Part shown: positions 24,350 to 32,552 of the stretch, piece by piece
Position numbering within the stretch: position 1 is the stretch's first letter
Layout of the letters: each line of letters opens with the position of its first letter
Assembly: GCA_031418455.1 (NCBI GenBank)
Contig: JANOXJ010000221.1
Location: 1 to 64,000, forward strand
Reading direction: 5' to 3'
DNA: 64,000 nucleotides
DNA from: JANNVZ01 sp031418455
GTDB taxonomy: Bacteria > Bacteroidota > Bacteroidia > Flavobacteriales_D > Sanyastnellaceae
Notes under the pieces: generated by a model
Database searches by the model: none
What the model was told of the DNA's origin: nothing
Seen by the model: only the letters and a program-made list of their open reading frames with translations
Position numbers and translations under genes: made by a program

Positions 24350-26833
24350 ATGAGAGGCTTCCTATTCTTTTTTTTATTTTCAACTTTTGCCATTATTGGC
24401 ACAAGCCAGAATAGTGGTTTTTTGGAGCACGAAAAGGCTTGCGCAAAGATGCAGGAAATGGCAGATGTAAGTTTGTCTAAGGGTAACACAGCTCAGGCCA
24501 AAATAATTGCTTTGGAAGCTCTGGACGAAGCGCGCAGCTCCAACGATGCCAATCTTATAACCCAAAGCTATTTATTACTATTTAGAATTTCTAATGAGCA
24601 GGACGATTTTTATAAAAGTTTAGATGCGGGCTTATCGGCCTTTAGCGAATCAGAGCTGGCCGTAGAAAATTATAGACTGGCATCCATACTTTCTTTGTTA
24701 GGCTTGTTTGAAAAATGGCACATAGAACATATGGGCCTTGATTATGCCGAGGCTGGTTTAAAACTGAAAAGTCTTGATCCAAAAATGAGATTGTATTTAT
24801 TGAAGGTTAAGGCTATGGCTTTAAAATCTAATGGCAATGCAGAAAGTTCTGTGCAAGCCTTTAAAGATTATAGAGAATTTTCAAAGGTGAATAGTTTTTC
24901 GCTGGAGGAGATGGAGGCCCTTGAACAAATTGCTCTCATATATCAGAAAAATGGCGAGAATGCAAAGGCAATAGAATATTTTAAAGAGCAGAATTTATTG
25001 GCTACATGGCGCGGCAATAAGCTAAAGCAAGCCTCCAGTGCTAACAATATAGCGCTGTGTATGCAAGAAATGGGCGATAAGCAATCGGCCTTGTATTTTT
25101 ATGATGAGGCCTTAACAAATTGTCCGGAAGATGCTAATGAATACATAGACATTTGCTTCAACCGAGCATTTCTTGAAAAGGAAATGGGCAATAACGATTT
25201 TTTGAAACGGTATGTAGACCTGGGTTATAAAACGGCTTTACAAAAAAACAACTTAAGAGGCATTACTAAAGCTCAAGTTATTCGTGGTTCTATCTGGAAG
25301 TCTGAAGGTAACAATAGCAATGCACAAAGTGAAATAATGAGTGCCATAGAACTATGCGAGGCCAACGGAATAGTAGACATACATATAGATGCTTTGGAGT
25401 TGCTTATGCAAATGTATTCAGAAGCTAATGATAGGGAGAAAGAGGCCTATTACGATGCTCAAAAGCAAGAGCTTATTCGCTCACAAAATGAAAAGAGTAA
25501 GCTAGATGCAAAAATGAAAAGCAACTTTGCTTTAGCTGTAGAACAAACAAAAACTTCGGTTTTGGCAGTTATTTCCAAAAGCAAAGAAATGAGGCTTGAA
25601 ATGGACAAGCAAAAATTAGATAGAGAGAATAAGGAGAAGACGATAGCTCTAATGCAGAGCGAAAAGGAACTAGCCAAATCGGAATATGAACGAACAAGGG
25701 TGGCTAAAGAAAAAGCATTGCGCGAGTTAATGTTGGCTCAGTCTTCATTAGAAAATCAGCAAAAGGAAAATTCTATAATGGAATTGGAAACAACCAGAGC
25801 AGCACAACTACTGGAGTTGACAAAACTGGAAATGGACAAGCAGAGCGAAACAAGTAAACTACAACTTACCCAGCAGCAAAATAAGGTTTTAGAAAGCGAG
25901 GCATTTGCCAGCAATGAAAAAATAAAACGCGAACAAAATGCGAAACAACTAGGATTTGCTATTGGATTTCTTTGCATCCTAATATCAGTAGGTGCATTTA
26001 TTGTATTAGCCAAGGTAAGAAAAAACAAAAAGGTGATTGAAAGTCAGAATAAGGAACTCAATCATAAGAATGACGATATAGAAAAGAGTATTGTTTCTGC
26101 CAGTTATTTTCAGGGCACTATTACTCCAAGTTCAAAACAACTGAAAGCAGCCGTAAAGGATGGATTTATTTTATATAAACCTCTGGATACAGTAAGTGGT
26201 GATTTGCCCTTCGTAACCAATGTAGATGGTTACACTTACATAGCTGCTATAGATTGCATTGGCCATGGTATACCGGCCGCCATGCTATCGTTTACAGCAT
26301 ATTATAACCTTAATAAAATTCTAGATACCGCTACGCAAATGAGCCTTGGCGATATTTTAGAAAAGCTTGATGGTCAAATAAAAACCTCGTTAAGGTCACA
26401 AGGTGAAAAGACAAACTTTAATGCTGGTATGGATGTGTCCTTAGTAAGAATAGACCATAATTCAAGATTAATAGAATACGCAGGCGCTCAGTCACCTCTG
26501 ATAGTGGTAAACGATGCAAAATGCGAATACATAAAGGGCTCAAGGTTTAGTGTGGCGGATATTAATTCTGGATTAAACCCTAAGTATGAGTCGCATTCTA
26601 TAGCAATAGATGAGAACGCAAAGTATTACCTAATGAGTGATGGTTACACCCATCAAATGAAGGGTGATGAAAATATGAAGCTCTTTTCGAGGAAAAGATT
26701 TTTGGAACTTTTGCAAAAGACATACCGTTTAACATTTAACGAAATTGAGAAGACATTGAACGATGCTCATCTGGAATGGAAAGGTAACAATTTACAAACT
26801 GATGATATATTGGTAATTGGCTTTGAAATATAG
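24350..26833 (+). CDS. Membrane SpoIIE/PP2C-type serine/threonine phosphatase with TPR sensor region (SiaA-like role)
   Basis: This 827-residue protein starts with a signal sequence (MRGFLFFFLFSTFAIIGTSQ). TPR-like helices at about residues 25-370 should lie in the periplasm (for example YQKNGENAKAIEYFKEQN). A long coiled coil at about residues 370-530 is rich in Lys/Glu. One transmembrane helix lies at about residues 534-556 (LGFAIGFLCILISVGAFIVL). A short coiled coil and a cytoplasmic PP2C/SpoIIE domain (about residues 590-827) follow. The metal-binding motifs are present: LDTVSGDLPF, AIDCIGHGIPAAM, YLMSDGYTHQ and TDDILVIGF. The enzyme should remove phosphate from a partner-switch protein, most likely the SiaC-like product at 27400-27771. 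The SiaB-like kinase gene follows after 11 bases. Confidence 0.92.
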   Translation: MRGFLFFFLFSTFAIIGTSQNSGFLEHEKACAKMQEMADVSLSKGNTAQAKIIALEALDEARSSNDANLITQSYLLLFRISNEQDDFYKSLDAGLSAFSESELAVENYRLASILSLLGLFEKWHIEHMGLDYAEAGLKLKSLDPKMRLYLLKVKAMALKSNGNAESSVQAFKDYREFSKVNSFSLEEMEALEQIALIYQKNGENAKAIEYFKEQNLLATWRGNKLKQASSANNIALCMQEMGDKQSALYFYDEALTNCPEDANEYIDICFNRAFLEKEMGNNDFLKRYVDLGYKTALQKNNLRGITKAQVIRGSIWKSEGNNSNAQSEIMSAIELCEANGIVDIHIDALELLMQMYSEANDREKEAYYDAQKQELIRSQNEKSKLDAKMKSNFALAVEQTKTSVLAVISKSKEMRLEMDKQKLDRENKEKTIALMQSEKELAKSEYERTRVAKEKALRELMLAQSSLENQQKENSIMELETTRAAQLLELTKLEMDKQSETSKLQLTQQQNKVLESEAFASNEKIKREQNAKQLGFAIGFLCILISVGAFIVLAKVRKNKKVIESQNKELNHKNDDIEKSIVSASYFQGTITPSSKQLKAAVKDGFILYKPLDTVSGDLPFVTNVDGYTYIAAIDCIGHGIPAAMLSFTAYYNLNKILDTATQMSLGDILEKLDGQIKTSLRSQGEKTNFNAGMDVSLVRIDHNSRLIEYAGAQSPLIVVNDAKCEYIKGSRFSVADINSGLNPKYESHSIAIDENAKYYLMSDGYTHQMKGDENMKLFSRKRFLELLQKTYRLTFNEIEKTLNDAHLEWKGNNLQTDDILVIGFEI

Positions 26834-26844
26834 TAACAACAAAC

Positions 26845-27375
26845 ATGGCAGAACAAAAACACACCCTAACCTATGAAGGCAACATTTCTGATGATTTGAG
26901 GTCGTTCATGTGCAGTACGCTTAAACAAAGCATGGAAGATAACATGCCTGAGGCTAAGCGCGTAAATAAACTCGTAGGTTTTGCCCTGGAGCTTTTAGAT
27001 AATGCACAGCGCTATGGCAATGGCACTAAAATAGAATTTGAATGGACATCAAGCGGAAACGAACTTTCTGTAACGGTTAAAAACCTGTCCAATATGCAAA
27101 ATGCAAAACGATTAAAGGACACTGTGGATCATGTGGCCAAACTAAATTCTGAAGGCCTTGTGGCTGAATACAGAACCAAGATGTTAGACAATAAATTCAA
27201 TGAGTCAGGTGGAGCAGGTCTTGGATTTTTGCAAATGGCTAAAAATGGTGCTAAGGATATTAAGATCTTAATTGAGGATGCTGTGGATGGAATGTGCATA
27301 TGCTCCAGCACGATTATTGCCTCTATAGACGGAACCGATGGTGCCTTTAATGGTTCAGCACCCGCCCAACAATAA
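26845..27375 (+). CDS. SiaB-like protein kinase (GHKL fold), first copy
   Basis: This 176-residue cytoplasmic protein has the ATP-binding elements of the GHKL/histidine-kinase-like fold. The N-box is ALELLDNAQRYG (about residues 47-58) and the G-box is SGGAGLGFLQMAK (about residues 121-133). No histidine phosphoacceptor domain is present. This compact architecture and the gene order match SiaB of Pseudomonas (DUF6272 family), a kinase that phosphorylates SiaC and is opposed by the phosphatase SiaA. The gene lies between the phosphatase (11 bases) and a SiaC-like gene (24 bases), which strongly supports the assignment. A second copy is at 27903-28397. Generic anti-sigma kinase function is the main alternative. 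Confidence 0.85.
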   Translation: MAEQKHTLTYEGNISDDLRSFMCSTLKQSMEDNMPEAKRVNKLVGFALELLDNAQRYGNGTKIEFEWTSSGNELSVTVKNLSNMQNAKRLKDTVDHVAKLNSEGLVAEYRTKMLDNKFNESGGAGLGFLQMAKNGAKDIKILIEDAVDGMCICSSTIIASIDGTDGAFNGSAPAQQ

Positions 27376-27399
27376 TAAAAATAAACAATATATCATACT

Positions 27400-27771
27400 A
27401 TGAATTTAAAAATTGAACCTTCACAAAGCAGCCCCCTGGTTGACTTTAGTGTGCTGCGCGTTGGACAGCATATACAAGGTGTTTCAATACCAGTAGATGC
27501 ATTTGAATTCTATAAACAAATTCATGATTTTTTAGATGCCAACGAATCTAAATTATTGCCCAATAGTGAATTTCATTTTGATCTGAAATATTTTAATACC
27601 TCCAGTAGTAAGGCGCTGTTCAATCTTTTGCAACGTATTCAAAAGCAAATTAAGGAAGGCAGAGAGCTTAAAGTGGTTTGGTATTTTTCTGATGATGATG
27701 ATTTTATGCTGGAATCTGGAGAAGAGTTTGAGCAATTGTTAGATGCTTCATTTGAATTTAGAAAAAATTAA
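27400..27771 (+). CDS. SiaC-like phosphoprotein (DUF1987 family), first copy
   Basis: This 123-residue protein matches the DUF1987/SiaC family along its whole length. An N-terminal strand region contains VQ/GVSIPVDAFEFY-type sequence. The central motif is KYFNTSSSKALFNLL, and the acidic end is WYFSDDDDFMLESGEEFEQL. In Pseudomonas SiaC the threonine of the FNT motif (position 68) is phosphorylated by SiaB. Here the equivalent is Thr67. Unphosphorylated SiaC there activates the diguanylate cyclase SiaD. No cyclase gene is present here, so the target must be another protein. The gene ends 22 bases before an intrinsic terminator, making it the last gene of the receptor-phosphatase-kinase operon. 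Confidence 0.85.
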   Translation: MNLKIEPSQSSPLVDFSVLRVGQHIQGVSIPVDAFEFYKQIHDFLDANESKLLPNSEFHFDLKYFNTSSSKALFNLLQRIQKQIKEGRELKVVWYFSDDDDFMLESGEEFEQLLDASFEFRKN

Positions 27772-27793
27772 TACTCATATCTATTAATAACCG

Positions 27794-27822
27794 GATGCCT
27801 TGAAAAAGGCATCTTTTTTTTT
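27794..27822 (+). terminator. Intrinsic terminator after first SiaC-like gene
   Basis: GATGCCTT pairs with AAGGCATC around GAAA and is followed by about ten T residues. It separates the receptor-to-SiaC operon from the second SiaB/SiaC pair, which must then have its own promoter or depend on read-through. Confidence 0.88.
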
Positions 27823-27902
27823 GTAACCTTTTTCAGGGAGCTTCCGTTAAACGATGAAGCGTGAATTTTCTATTTTGAAGTGATACGCTATAAAATTATT
27901 TT

Positions 27903-28397
27903 ATGAAGCCAAATTCTTTAGATTATGTAGGTGTTTTAAATAGTGAAATTCGAGTGCAACTGCTCGACTTTCTCAGCGCCATTGCCATAGCGCATTTGGG
28001 CAAGCGAAAAGACTTGCGCAAGCTGTGCAGCATAGCTATTGAGTTATTAGACAATGCACAGCGACATTGCACCGATGATGATATAAGTTTCAAATGGCAA
28101 ATAGAAGGTGATTCGTTAATAGTAAAAGTTGAAAATCACGCTTCAGAAGAAGATGCTAAGCGATTAAAAGAACAGGTAGAGGCCTTAAGACAAATGACCC
28201 CAACTGAAATAACTGAAGAATTTCGCAAGCAATTGCTAAACCCAGAATTTAATGCCAGAGGTGGAGCTGGATTAGGAATATTACAAATTGCCAAAAAAGG
28301 AGCCACTAGTTTTGAAGTGGATGTACATAAAATGATTAACGGAGCTTACGCATGCACCAGTACAGTAGAAACACCTTTAACACAATCACAGTTATGA
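27903..28397 (+). CDS. SiaB-like protein kinase (GHKL fold), second copy
   Basis: The 164-residue product is a diverged paralogue of the gene at 26845-27375. The N-box is IELLDNAQRHC (about residues 43-53) and the G-box is RGGAGLGILQIAKKG (about residues 120-134). The stretch DAKRLKEQVEAL corresponds to NAKRLKDTVDHV in the first copy. Conserved ATP-site residues suggest it is active. Its last codons overlap the start of the second SiaC-like gene in an ATGA (28394-28397), so the two proteins are probably made in fixed ratio. Possible roles are a second kinase for the same switch or a separate branch with its own substrate. Confidence 0.82.
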   Translation: MKPNSLDYVGVLNSEIRVQLLDFLSAIAIAHLGKRKDLRKLCSIAIELLDNAQRHCTDDDISFKWQIEGDSLIVKVENHASEEDAKRLKEQVEALRQMTPTEITEEFRKQLLNPEFNARGGAGLGILQIAKKGATSFEVDVHKMINGAYACTSTVETPLTQSQL

Positions 28398-28822
28398 ATA
28401 GCTTACCAGTAGAGGAAACCAGTATGCAAGGCTTATCTATAGAAGGAACCAGAAATTCTCCCTCAGTATTTTATAATGTGAATGAGAATAAATTTGCTTT
28501 GATTGGTGTTTCGTGCATGACAGATGCTCGAGGCTTTTATCAACCAATAATAGATTGGGTAAAGCTTAATTCAAATGAAATTAAGTCTGGAATAGTTTTC
28601 GAATTTTATCTTCCATATTTTAATTCTGGCAGCAATAAAGGTATATTCAGATTGCTTGAATCTATTTCCGGTGTAGTAAAGAGTGGCAAAGAGTGTAAAA
28701 TAATTTGGTGTGTGGAAGAGGAGGACGAGTTTATGAGCGAGGGTGGCGAGGTTATCGAAAATATCCTTGGACTTAAGTTTGAATTCAAAGAAGTGCCTTT
28801 TGATGCCAAGCATCTATTTTAA
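28394..28822 (+). CDS. SiaC-like protein (DUF1987 family), second diverged copy
   Basis: I start at the ATG at 28394, which overlaps the kinase stop codon (ATGA), giving 142 residues. The core aligns with the first SiaC-like protein: PYFNSGSNKGIFRLLESI against KYFNTSSSKALFNLLQRI, then WCVEEEDEFMSEGGEVIENI against WYFSDDDDFMLESGEEFEQL. The phosphorylated threonine is replaced by serine (residue 78) and the next residue by glycine. Either Ser78 still accepts phosphate or the protein is a mimic or competitor locked in one state. The N-terminus is about 12 residues longer than in the first copy and the C-terminus has a short extra tail. A bidirectional terminator follows. Confidence 0.8.
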   Translation: MNSLPVEETSMQGLSIEGTRNSPSVFYNVNENKFALIGVSCMTDARGFYQPIIDWVKLNSNEIKSGIVFEFYLPYFNSGSNKGIFRLLESISGVVKSGKECKIIWCVEEEDEFMSEGGEVIENILGLKFEFKEVPFDAKHLF

Positions 28823-28852
28823 TAAGAAAATATCTTAACAGTAAATAATATT

Positions 28853-28879
28853 AAAGGTCCTTTAAAGGACCTTTTTTTT
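28853..28879. terminator. Bidirectional terminator
   Basis: AAAGGTCC pairs with GGACCTTT around a TTTAAA loop and is followed by a run of T. It ends the second SiaB/SiaC transcript. Its T-run overlaps the stop codon of the convergent gene at 28878. Confidence 0.85.
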
Positions 28880-29888
28880 ATTGCCCTTCCCAGTGTTCAA
28901 ATGCATCTATTAAGTCCAAATAGACTCCGTCAAATCCCTTTATAAGAATTTTATGTAAATAGCTTGAGTCATTGCCAGATATGATGTTTTGCCATTCCTG
29001 ATTCCAATATTCCACCTTATAATTTCCTGGCCAGTCTGGATTTAAACCATGCATCCAATTGGGCGGATTAAAACTCCAGTAAGGCAGCCAGTAATAGCGG
29101 TAATCTTCGGCTTCACCTATGCTCATATAAGCTATTACTAATCTGCTACCGCCATTTGCTTTTTGTTTTAATTGCAATATTTCTTCCGATGTAAATTCCT
29201 CTTCTTCAAAAAATGCATCCATTATGATTGCATCATAATTAGTAGCGGAAATAGCATTTATAAAATCCTGTTTTGAACTATAGTCTTGTGTATTGATGAT
29301 ATACAGAAAATTTTGAGCATCTTGTAAGTTAGTTGTTGCAGCGCTGTTTTCATGGTAAATGGGAGTGGGGTAGTTGGCTATGGTATACAAATCGCGCGTG
29401 TCTGCAGCATAGGAAATAAAATTGAGGTTTTGGTTTTGTGCATAGCTATCATCTACAAAATTTGGACTGGTGCAGTAGTCTGTTACAAGCACTTTAATGC
29501 CATTATCGCGCATTACTTCTAAATGTGGTTGCCATAAGGCACGCTCTTCTGCGGGGGTAGCCATGTTGTCATTGTTGTCAAAACCATAAAACAATTCTTC
29601 TCGCCCTTGTCCGTCAATTGCCTGCAAATAATCAGTGGCTAATGGCCCTGCAGGCGTGCCATCCAGCGTGGCAAGCTCTTGCCCATTTTGGGGAATGACT
29701 ATAAAGTTTGGATGTATCGTTTCCGCATAGTTTGAAAGATCGATTACAAAACTGCGCATTTCTTGTCTATAATCTACATCAGCAGGCGAAGGGTTTGAAA
29801 GGGGTAAATCTTCATCATCATTACGTTTGCAGCTGCATAGGAAAGTGCAAATAATAAAGAGAAAAATATGAAAATTTGACTTTGACAT
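28878..29888 (-). CDS. Lipoprotein of the endo-alpha-1,4-polygalactosaminidase (GH114-like) family
   Basis: The 336-residue product has a lipoprotein signal (FLFIICTFLCSC, cysteine near residue 20). The rest resembles the GH114 / TM1410 TIM-barrel family. It shows FVIDLSNYAE at the first strand, IKVLVTDYC, an AIIMDAFFE strand, LVIAYMSIGEAEDYRYYW, and GFDGVYLDLIDAFEHW at the last strand. Acidic residues at strand ends (Asp of YLDLID and Glu of SIGEAEDYR) are candidates for catalysis. Such enzymes cleave alpha-1,4-galactosamine-containing exopolysaccharides. The actual substrate here is not known. Acidic residues right after the lipidated cysteine (KRNDDEDL) fit surface export in Bacteroidota. 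No promoter was obvious in the 115-base gap to the next gene. Confidence 0.8.
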   Translation of the reverse strand: MSKSNFHIFLFIICTFLCSCKRNDDEDLPLSNPSPADVDYRQEMRSFVIDLSNYAETIHPNFIVIPQNGQELATLDGTPAGPLATDYLQAIDGQGREELFYGFDNNDNMATPAEERALWQPHLEVMRDNGIKVLVTDYCTSPNFVDDSYAQNQNLNFISYAADTRDLYTIANYPTPIYHENSAATTNLQDAQNFLYIINTQDYSSKQDFINAISATNYDAIIMDAFFEEEEFTSEEILQLKQKANGGSRLVIAYMSIGEAEDYRYYWLPYWSFNPPNWMHGLNPDWPGNYKVEYWNQEWQNIISGNDSSYLHKILIKGFDGVYLDLIDAFEHWEGQ

Positions 29889-29936
29889 ATATGGAGCAAT
29901 TTAACGCAAGTAAAGAAATAATTATTGCATCTATAG

Positions 29937-29981
29937 AAACAAAAATGCCACATGAGTTACTTTGTATTAACTCTTGTGGCA
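29937..29981 (-). terminator. Intrinsic terminator of the gene at 30004-30975
   Basis: TGCCACATGAGTTA and TAACTCTTGTGGCA form a 14-base stem with one mismatch. On the minus strand the stem is followed by five T residues. It lies 22 bases beyond the stop codon at 30004. Confidence 0.75.
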
Positions 29982-30003
29982 GTGAAATAATTGTTGGGTT
30001 GTA

Positions 30004-30975
30004 TTATAATTTAATGAATTGTTCGCGATATATAGTATTGTCATTTGAAATGGTAATGATATAACTGCCTGCACTAAGAGTGTGTATGTCTAGAGTTTGC
30101 AGGCCGCGTGTCACAGGCAGAGATAATACAAGCATGCCAACACTGTTATAGATGTTTGCAACGGCTGTATTTGTTTTTAAATCTAGTTGAATAGTTTGTT
30201 CAGCTACTGTAGGGTAAATTCTGAAAAGACTTGAACTATTATTTTCTTCTACACCGACAAATGTGGGAGCAAAACGATACACTGTGCTATCTGCAGGTTC
30301 ACCGTCCAATACAGTAGGCATAGTATTAAAATCAGTCCAGTTGCTTATTGTAGGTTCTTGTGGATTGCCACCAAGTATCCAAAAGTTTTGCCAACCACCA
30401 CCATTAGGTGCTCCTGTGCCAAGACCAATCAATGGTCCTGCTAAAAATTGAAGTGTTTGCGAATCTGGCACATTGTTAGGCCCAAATCTGTATTCTATAA
30501 TGTTGCTTCCTTGATAAAGCCACAGTTGAAAATTTACTATGTTGATGGCAGTTCCATTGCCATTAACTTCATCATAAAATCCTGCATTAGCATATTCTAA
30601 TTTAAAAATTTGGTTGCCTGGAGGCCCTTCTATAGAATAGCGTAGTGGTGAATAGCTGGCAGTGTCATATCCAATGTCGACTAAGTCGGCTAAGTAGGGT
30701 GCTAAAAAATTCAACGAGTCTTCTTGTGCAGTGCTAACAATCTGTCCGCCCGGGCCACTTATGTAAATTTGAGAAATTGCCTCGTCTATAAGTTGAAAGG
30801 TGAAGCCAATTGGTACGAGAACATCAGGATCGTCCCAGGTCGCATTTTCCACTGCAGATATGGCCTCAGACAATGGAACGTATGGTTCATTCAACACGGT
30901 GAATGTATAAGGCAATTCTTGCGAATAGGCGCTAAGGGTAAATGATAACAATAGTGATAGTAGAATTTTTTTCAT
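30004..30975 (-). CDS. Secreted protein with T9SS type A sorting domain, unknown function
   Basis: The 323-residue product begins with a signal peptide (MKKILLSLLLSFTLSAYSQ). Residues 20-240 form one domain, beginning with YTFTVLNEPYVPLSEA and containing LVPIGFTFQLIDEAI and IVNFQLWLYQGSNIIEYRFG, a pattern of beta strands seen in many Bacteroidota T9SS proteins of unknown role. The C-terminal 75 residues (LFRIYPTVAEQTIQL to EQFIKL) are a T9SS type A sorting domain in which the usual YPNP reads YPTV. No enzymatic motif was recognised. Confidence 0.8.
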   Translation of the reverse strand: MKKILLSLLLSFTLSAYSQELPYTFTVLNEPYVPLSEAISAVENATWDDPDVLVPIGFTFQLIDEAISQIYISGPGGQIVSTAQEDSLNFLAPYLADLVDIGYDTASYSPLRYSIEGPPGNQIFKLEYANAGFYDEVNGNGTAINIVNFQLWLYQGSNIIEYRFGPNNVPDSQTLQFLAGPLIGLGTGAPNGGGWQNFWILGGNPQEPTISNWTDFNTMPTVLDGEPADSTVYRFAPTFVGVEENNSSSLFRIYPTVAEQTIQLDLKTNTAVANIYNSVGMLVLSLPVTRGLQTLDIHTLSAGSYIITISNDNTIYREQFIKL

Positions 30976-31058
30976 AAAAGTGTTTAGTTGAGTTGATGTG
31001 GTAAAGAGACGAATTTATATCCAATTTCGTTACACCGCACATCATTTTATTTAACCAA

Positions 31059-32519
31059 TCAAAGTGGAGCAAAGGCACTTTTCCAAGCCATATATTCATC
31101 ATCTATTGCTTTATAGAGCAATTCGGCCATTTTGTTTGCACCTGCTTTAGTAAAGTGTGTATAGTCTGGCCCGGCATATGGGGGCTTATTTGTAACCCAG
31201 CTTGCCATAGAGTTTTTTCCACCCATTACAGCAAACATGTCCCAAAATGCGCAGCCTTCTGCAAAGGCTGCTTCTTTCATTCCTTCGTTTAATTGTTCTA
31301 AATGCGGCCATGTTATATACTCACCATTGAATGTGGTGCTCATGTCAGAAGGGCCTATTACCATTATAGCTGCATTGGGTGCGCATTGTTTTACATAGCG
31401 TATTTGTGCCTGAAAAGCTTGGCCATAAGCACGCGCGCTTGCCTCGTTGCGCAAATGTGGCACCGCATTACCACCAAATTGCAGTATGATTAAATCAGTG
31501 CCTAGGTCATTATAAGTTTCTACTATCTCTGAGCTATTTATTTTTTTGAAGGTATTGCCATCGTTGCCGCGCATAGCTATGTTGTTCACCAGCACTCCCG
31601 TGGTATCACGCAATGCCACTGCATATACATCAGGACTATCTGCTCCGCTAAACAAAAAGCGTATGCGCTTAGGTGTAGTGGCAAATGTCCAATTTAATTT
31701 TTGCATGCTAGCGCTTACACTTATTTTGTTTTGCCATACAGGCTTATCATCGGCCAGTACAGTAAGGTTAAACGGAAATAAATTATTTCCGAAATACATA
31801 GTAGCGCTATGAAAAGTTTTGGAATGCATTTGCGCCATGCCGGATGGGCGCATTTCAAACCATGCCTCTTTTGTATTGGTGCTATCTATAGCTTGTTTTT
31901 TTAGTGCAGGTGTAAATCGTGCATAACTGCACATAGGTCCATACTTGTTGTGTTTAGCCTTGGCATCATGATAGCCGTAAGCGGTGTAGCGCTGCCAGCT
32001 ATCGCTTTGCGATTGGGAGCAGTGTGTAGTAGCGGCCACAGGCAAAGGACTTATGAGTCCTGGTCCATTGCCACCAAATTTTTCTTGCAATTTTTCGCGC
32101 AATACTCCCGTCATTCTGTCGCACTCTATTTGCGAATCGCCATAGTGATATATCTGCACCAATTTGCCCAGCTTTGCGCTATCAAGCGATGCAAAAAACG
32201 GATAGAAAGCGCTTGCATCGTTGTTGTAGAATTGTAATGATGCAATGGAAATGGTGCGCTTTACAGCAAGCGTGGTAGTAGTGTCGGTAATGGCAGTGTC
32301 GGTGGCTAATGAGGTGGAGTCAAACTGACTGAGGTATTTTTCTACATCTTCTATTTTTCTTACAGAGGTAGTATCGGCCAATTTGTGCCAGGTTTTAAAT
32401 TTTAATTTGTAACTACCTATAGCTATGCCTGACTCTGGAAATACAAACATGAGAACCCCACAAAGCAAACCAATGCACAGCAGAACAAGTAAAGTAATAT
32501 GAGGCTTAATCAAATTCAA
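31059..32519 (-). CDS. Membrane-anchored SGNH/GDSL hydrolase
   Basis: The 486-residue protein has one N-terminal transmembrane anchor (LLVLLCIGLLCGVLMFVF) and a periplasmic part. Block I of the SGNH family, with the nucleophile, is IYHYGDSQIE near residue 125. Block III is LQFGGNAVPH. The catalytic Asp-His pair is in GPDYTHFTKAGANKMAELL near the C-terminus. Between blocks I and III a beta-rich insertion carries PSGMAQMHSKTFH. Members deacetylate peptidoglycan or polysaccharides, or transfer acetyl groups with an MBOAT partner; no MBOAT gene is next to it here. The preceding gene, an OmpA-like lipoprotein, ends 33 bases upstream, so both are likely in one operon acting on the cell envelope. 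Confidence 0.85.
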   Translation of the reverse strand: MNLIKPHITLLVLLCIGLLCGVLMFVFPESGIAIGSYKLKFKTWHKLADTTSVRKIEDVEKYLSQFDSTSLATDTAITDTTTTLAVKRTISIASLQFYNNDASAFYPFFASLDSAKLGKLVQIYHYGDSQIECDRMTGVLREKLQEKFGGNGPGLISPLPVAATTHCSQSQSDSWQRYTAYGYHDAKAKHNKYGPMCSYARFTPALKKQAIDSTNTKEAWFEMRPSGMAQMHSKTFHSATMYFGNNLFPFNLTVLADDKPVWQNKISVSASMQKLNWTFATTPKRIRFLFSGADSPDVYAVALRDTTGVLVNNIAMRGNDGNTFKKINSSEIVETYNDLGTDLIILQFGGNAVPHLRNEASARAYGQAFQAQIRYVKQCAPNAAIMVIGPSDMSTTFNGEYITWPHLEQLNEGMKEAAFAEGCAFWDMFAVMGGKNSMASWVTNKPPYAGPDYTHFTKAGANKMAELLYKAIDDEYMAWKSAFAPL

Positions 32520-32552
32520 AACTTAACAGCGCACTTGAAGGGTTTGTTTTTT

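Noticed and set aside
27794..27822. Possible riboswitch or attenuator between the first SiaC-like gene and the second kinase gene
   Set aside because: The structure is a simple stem with a T-run, sufficient for a terminator. No aptamer-like folding or alternative helix is apparent.
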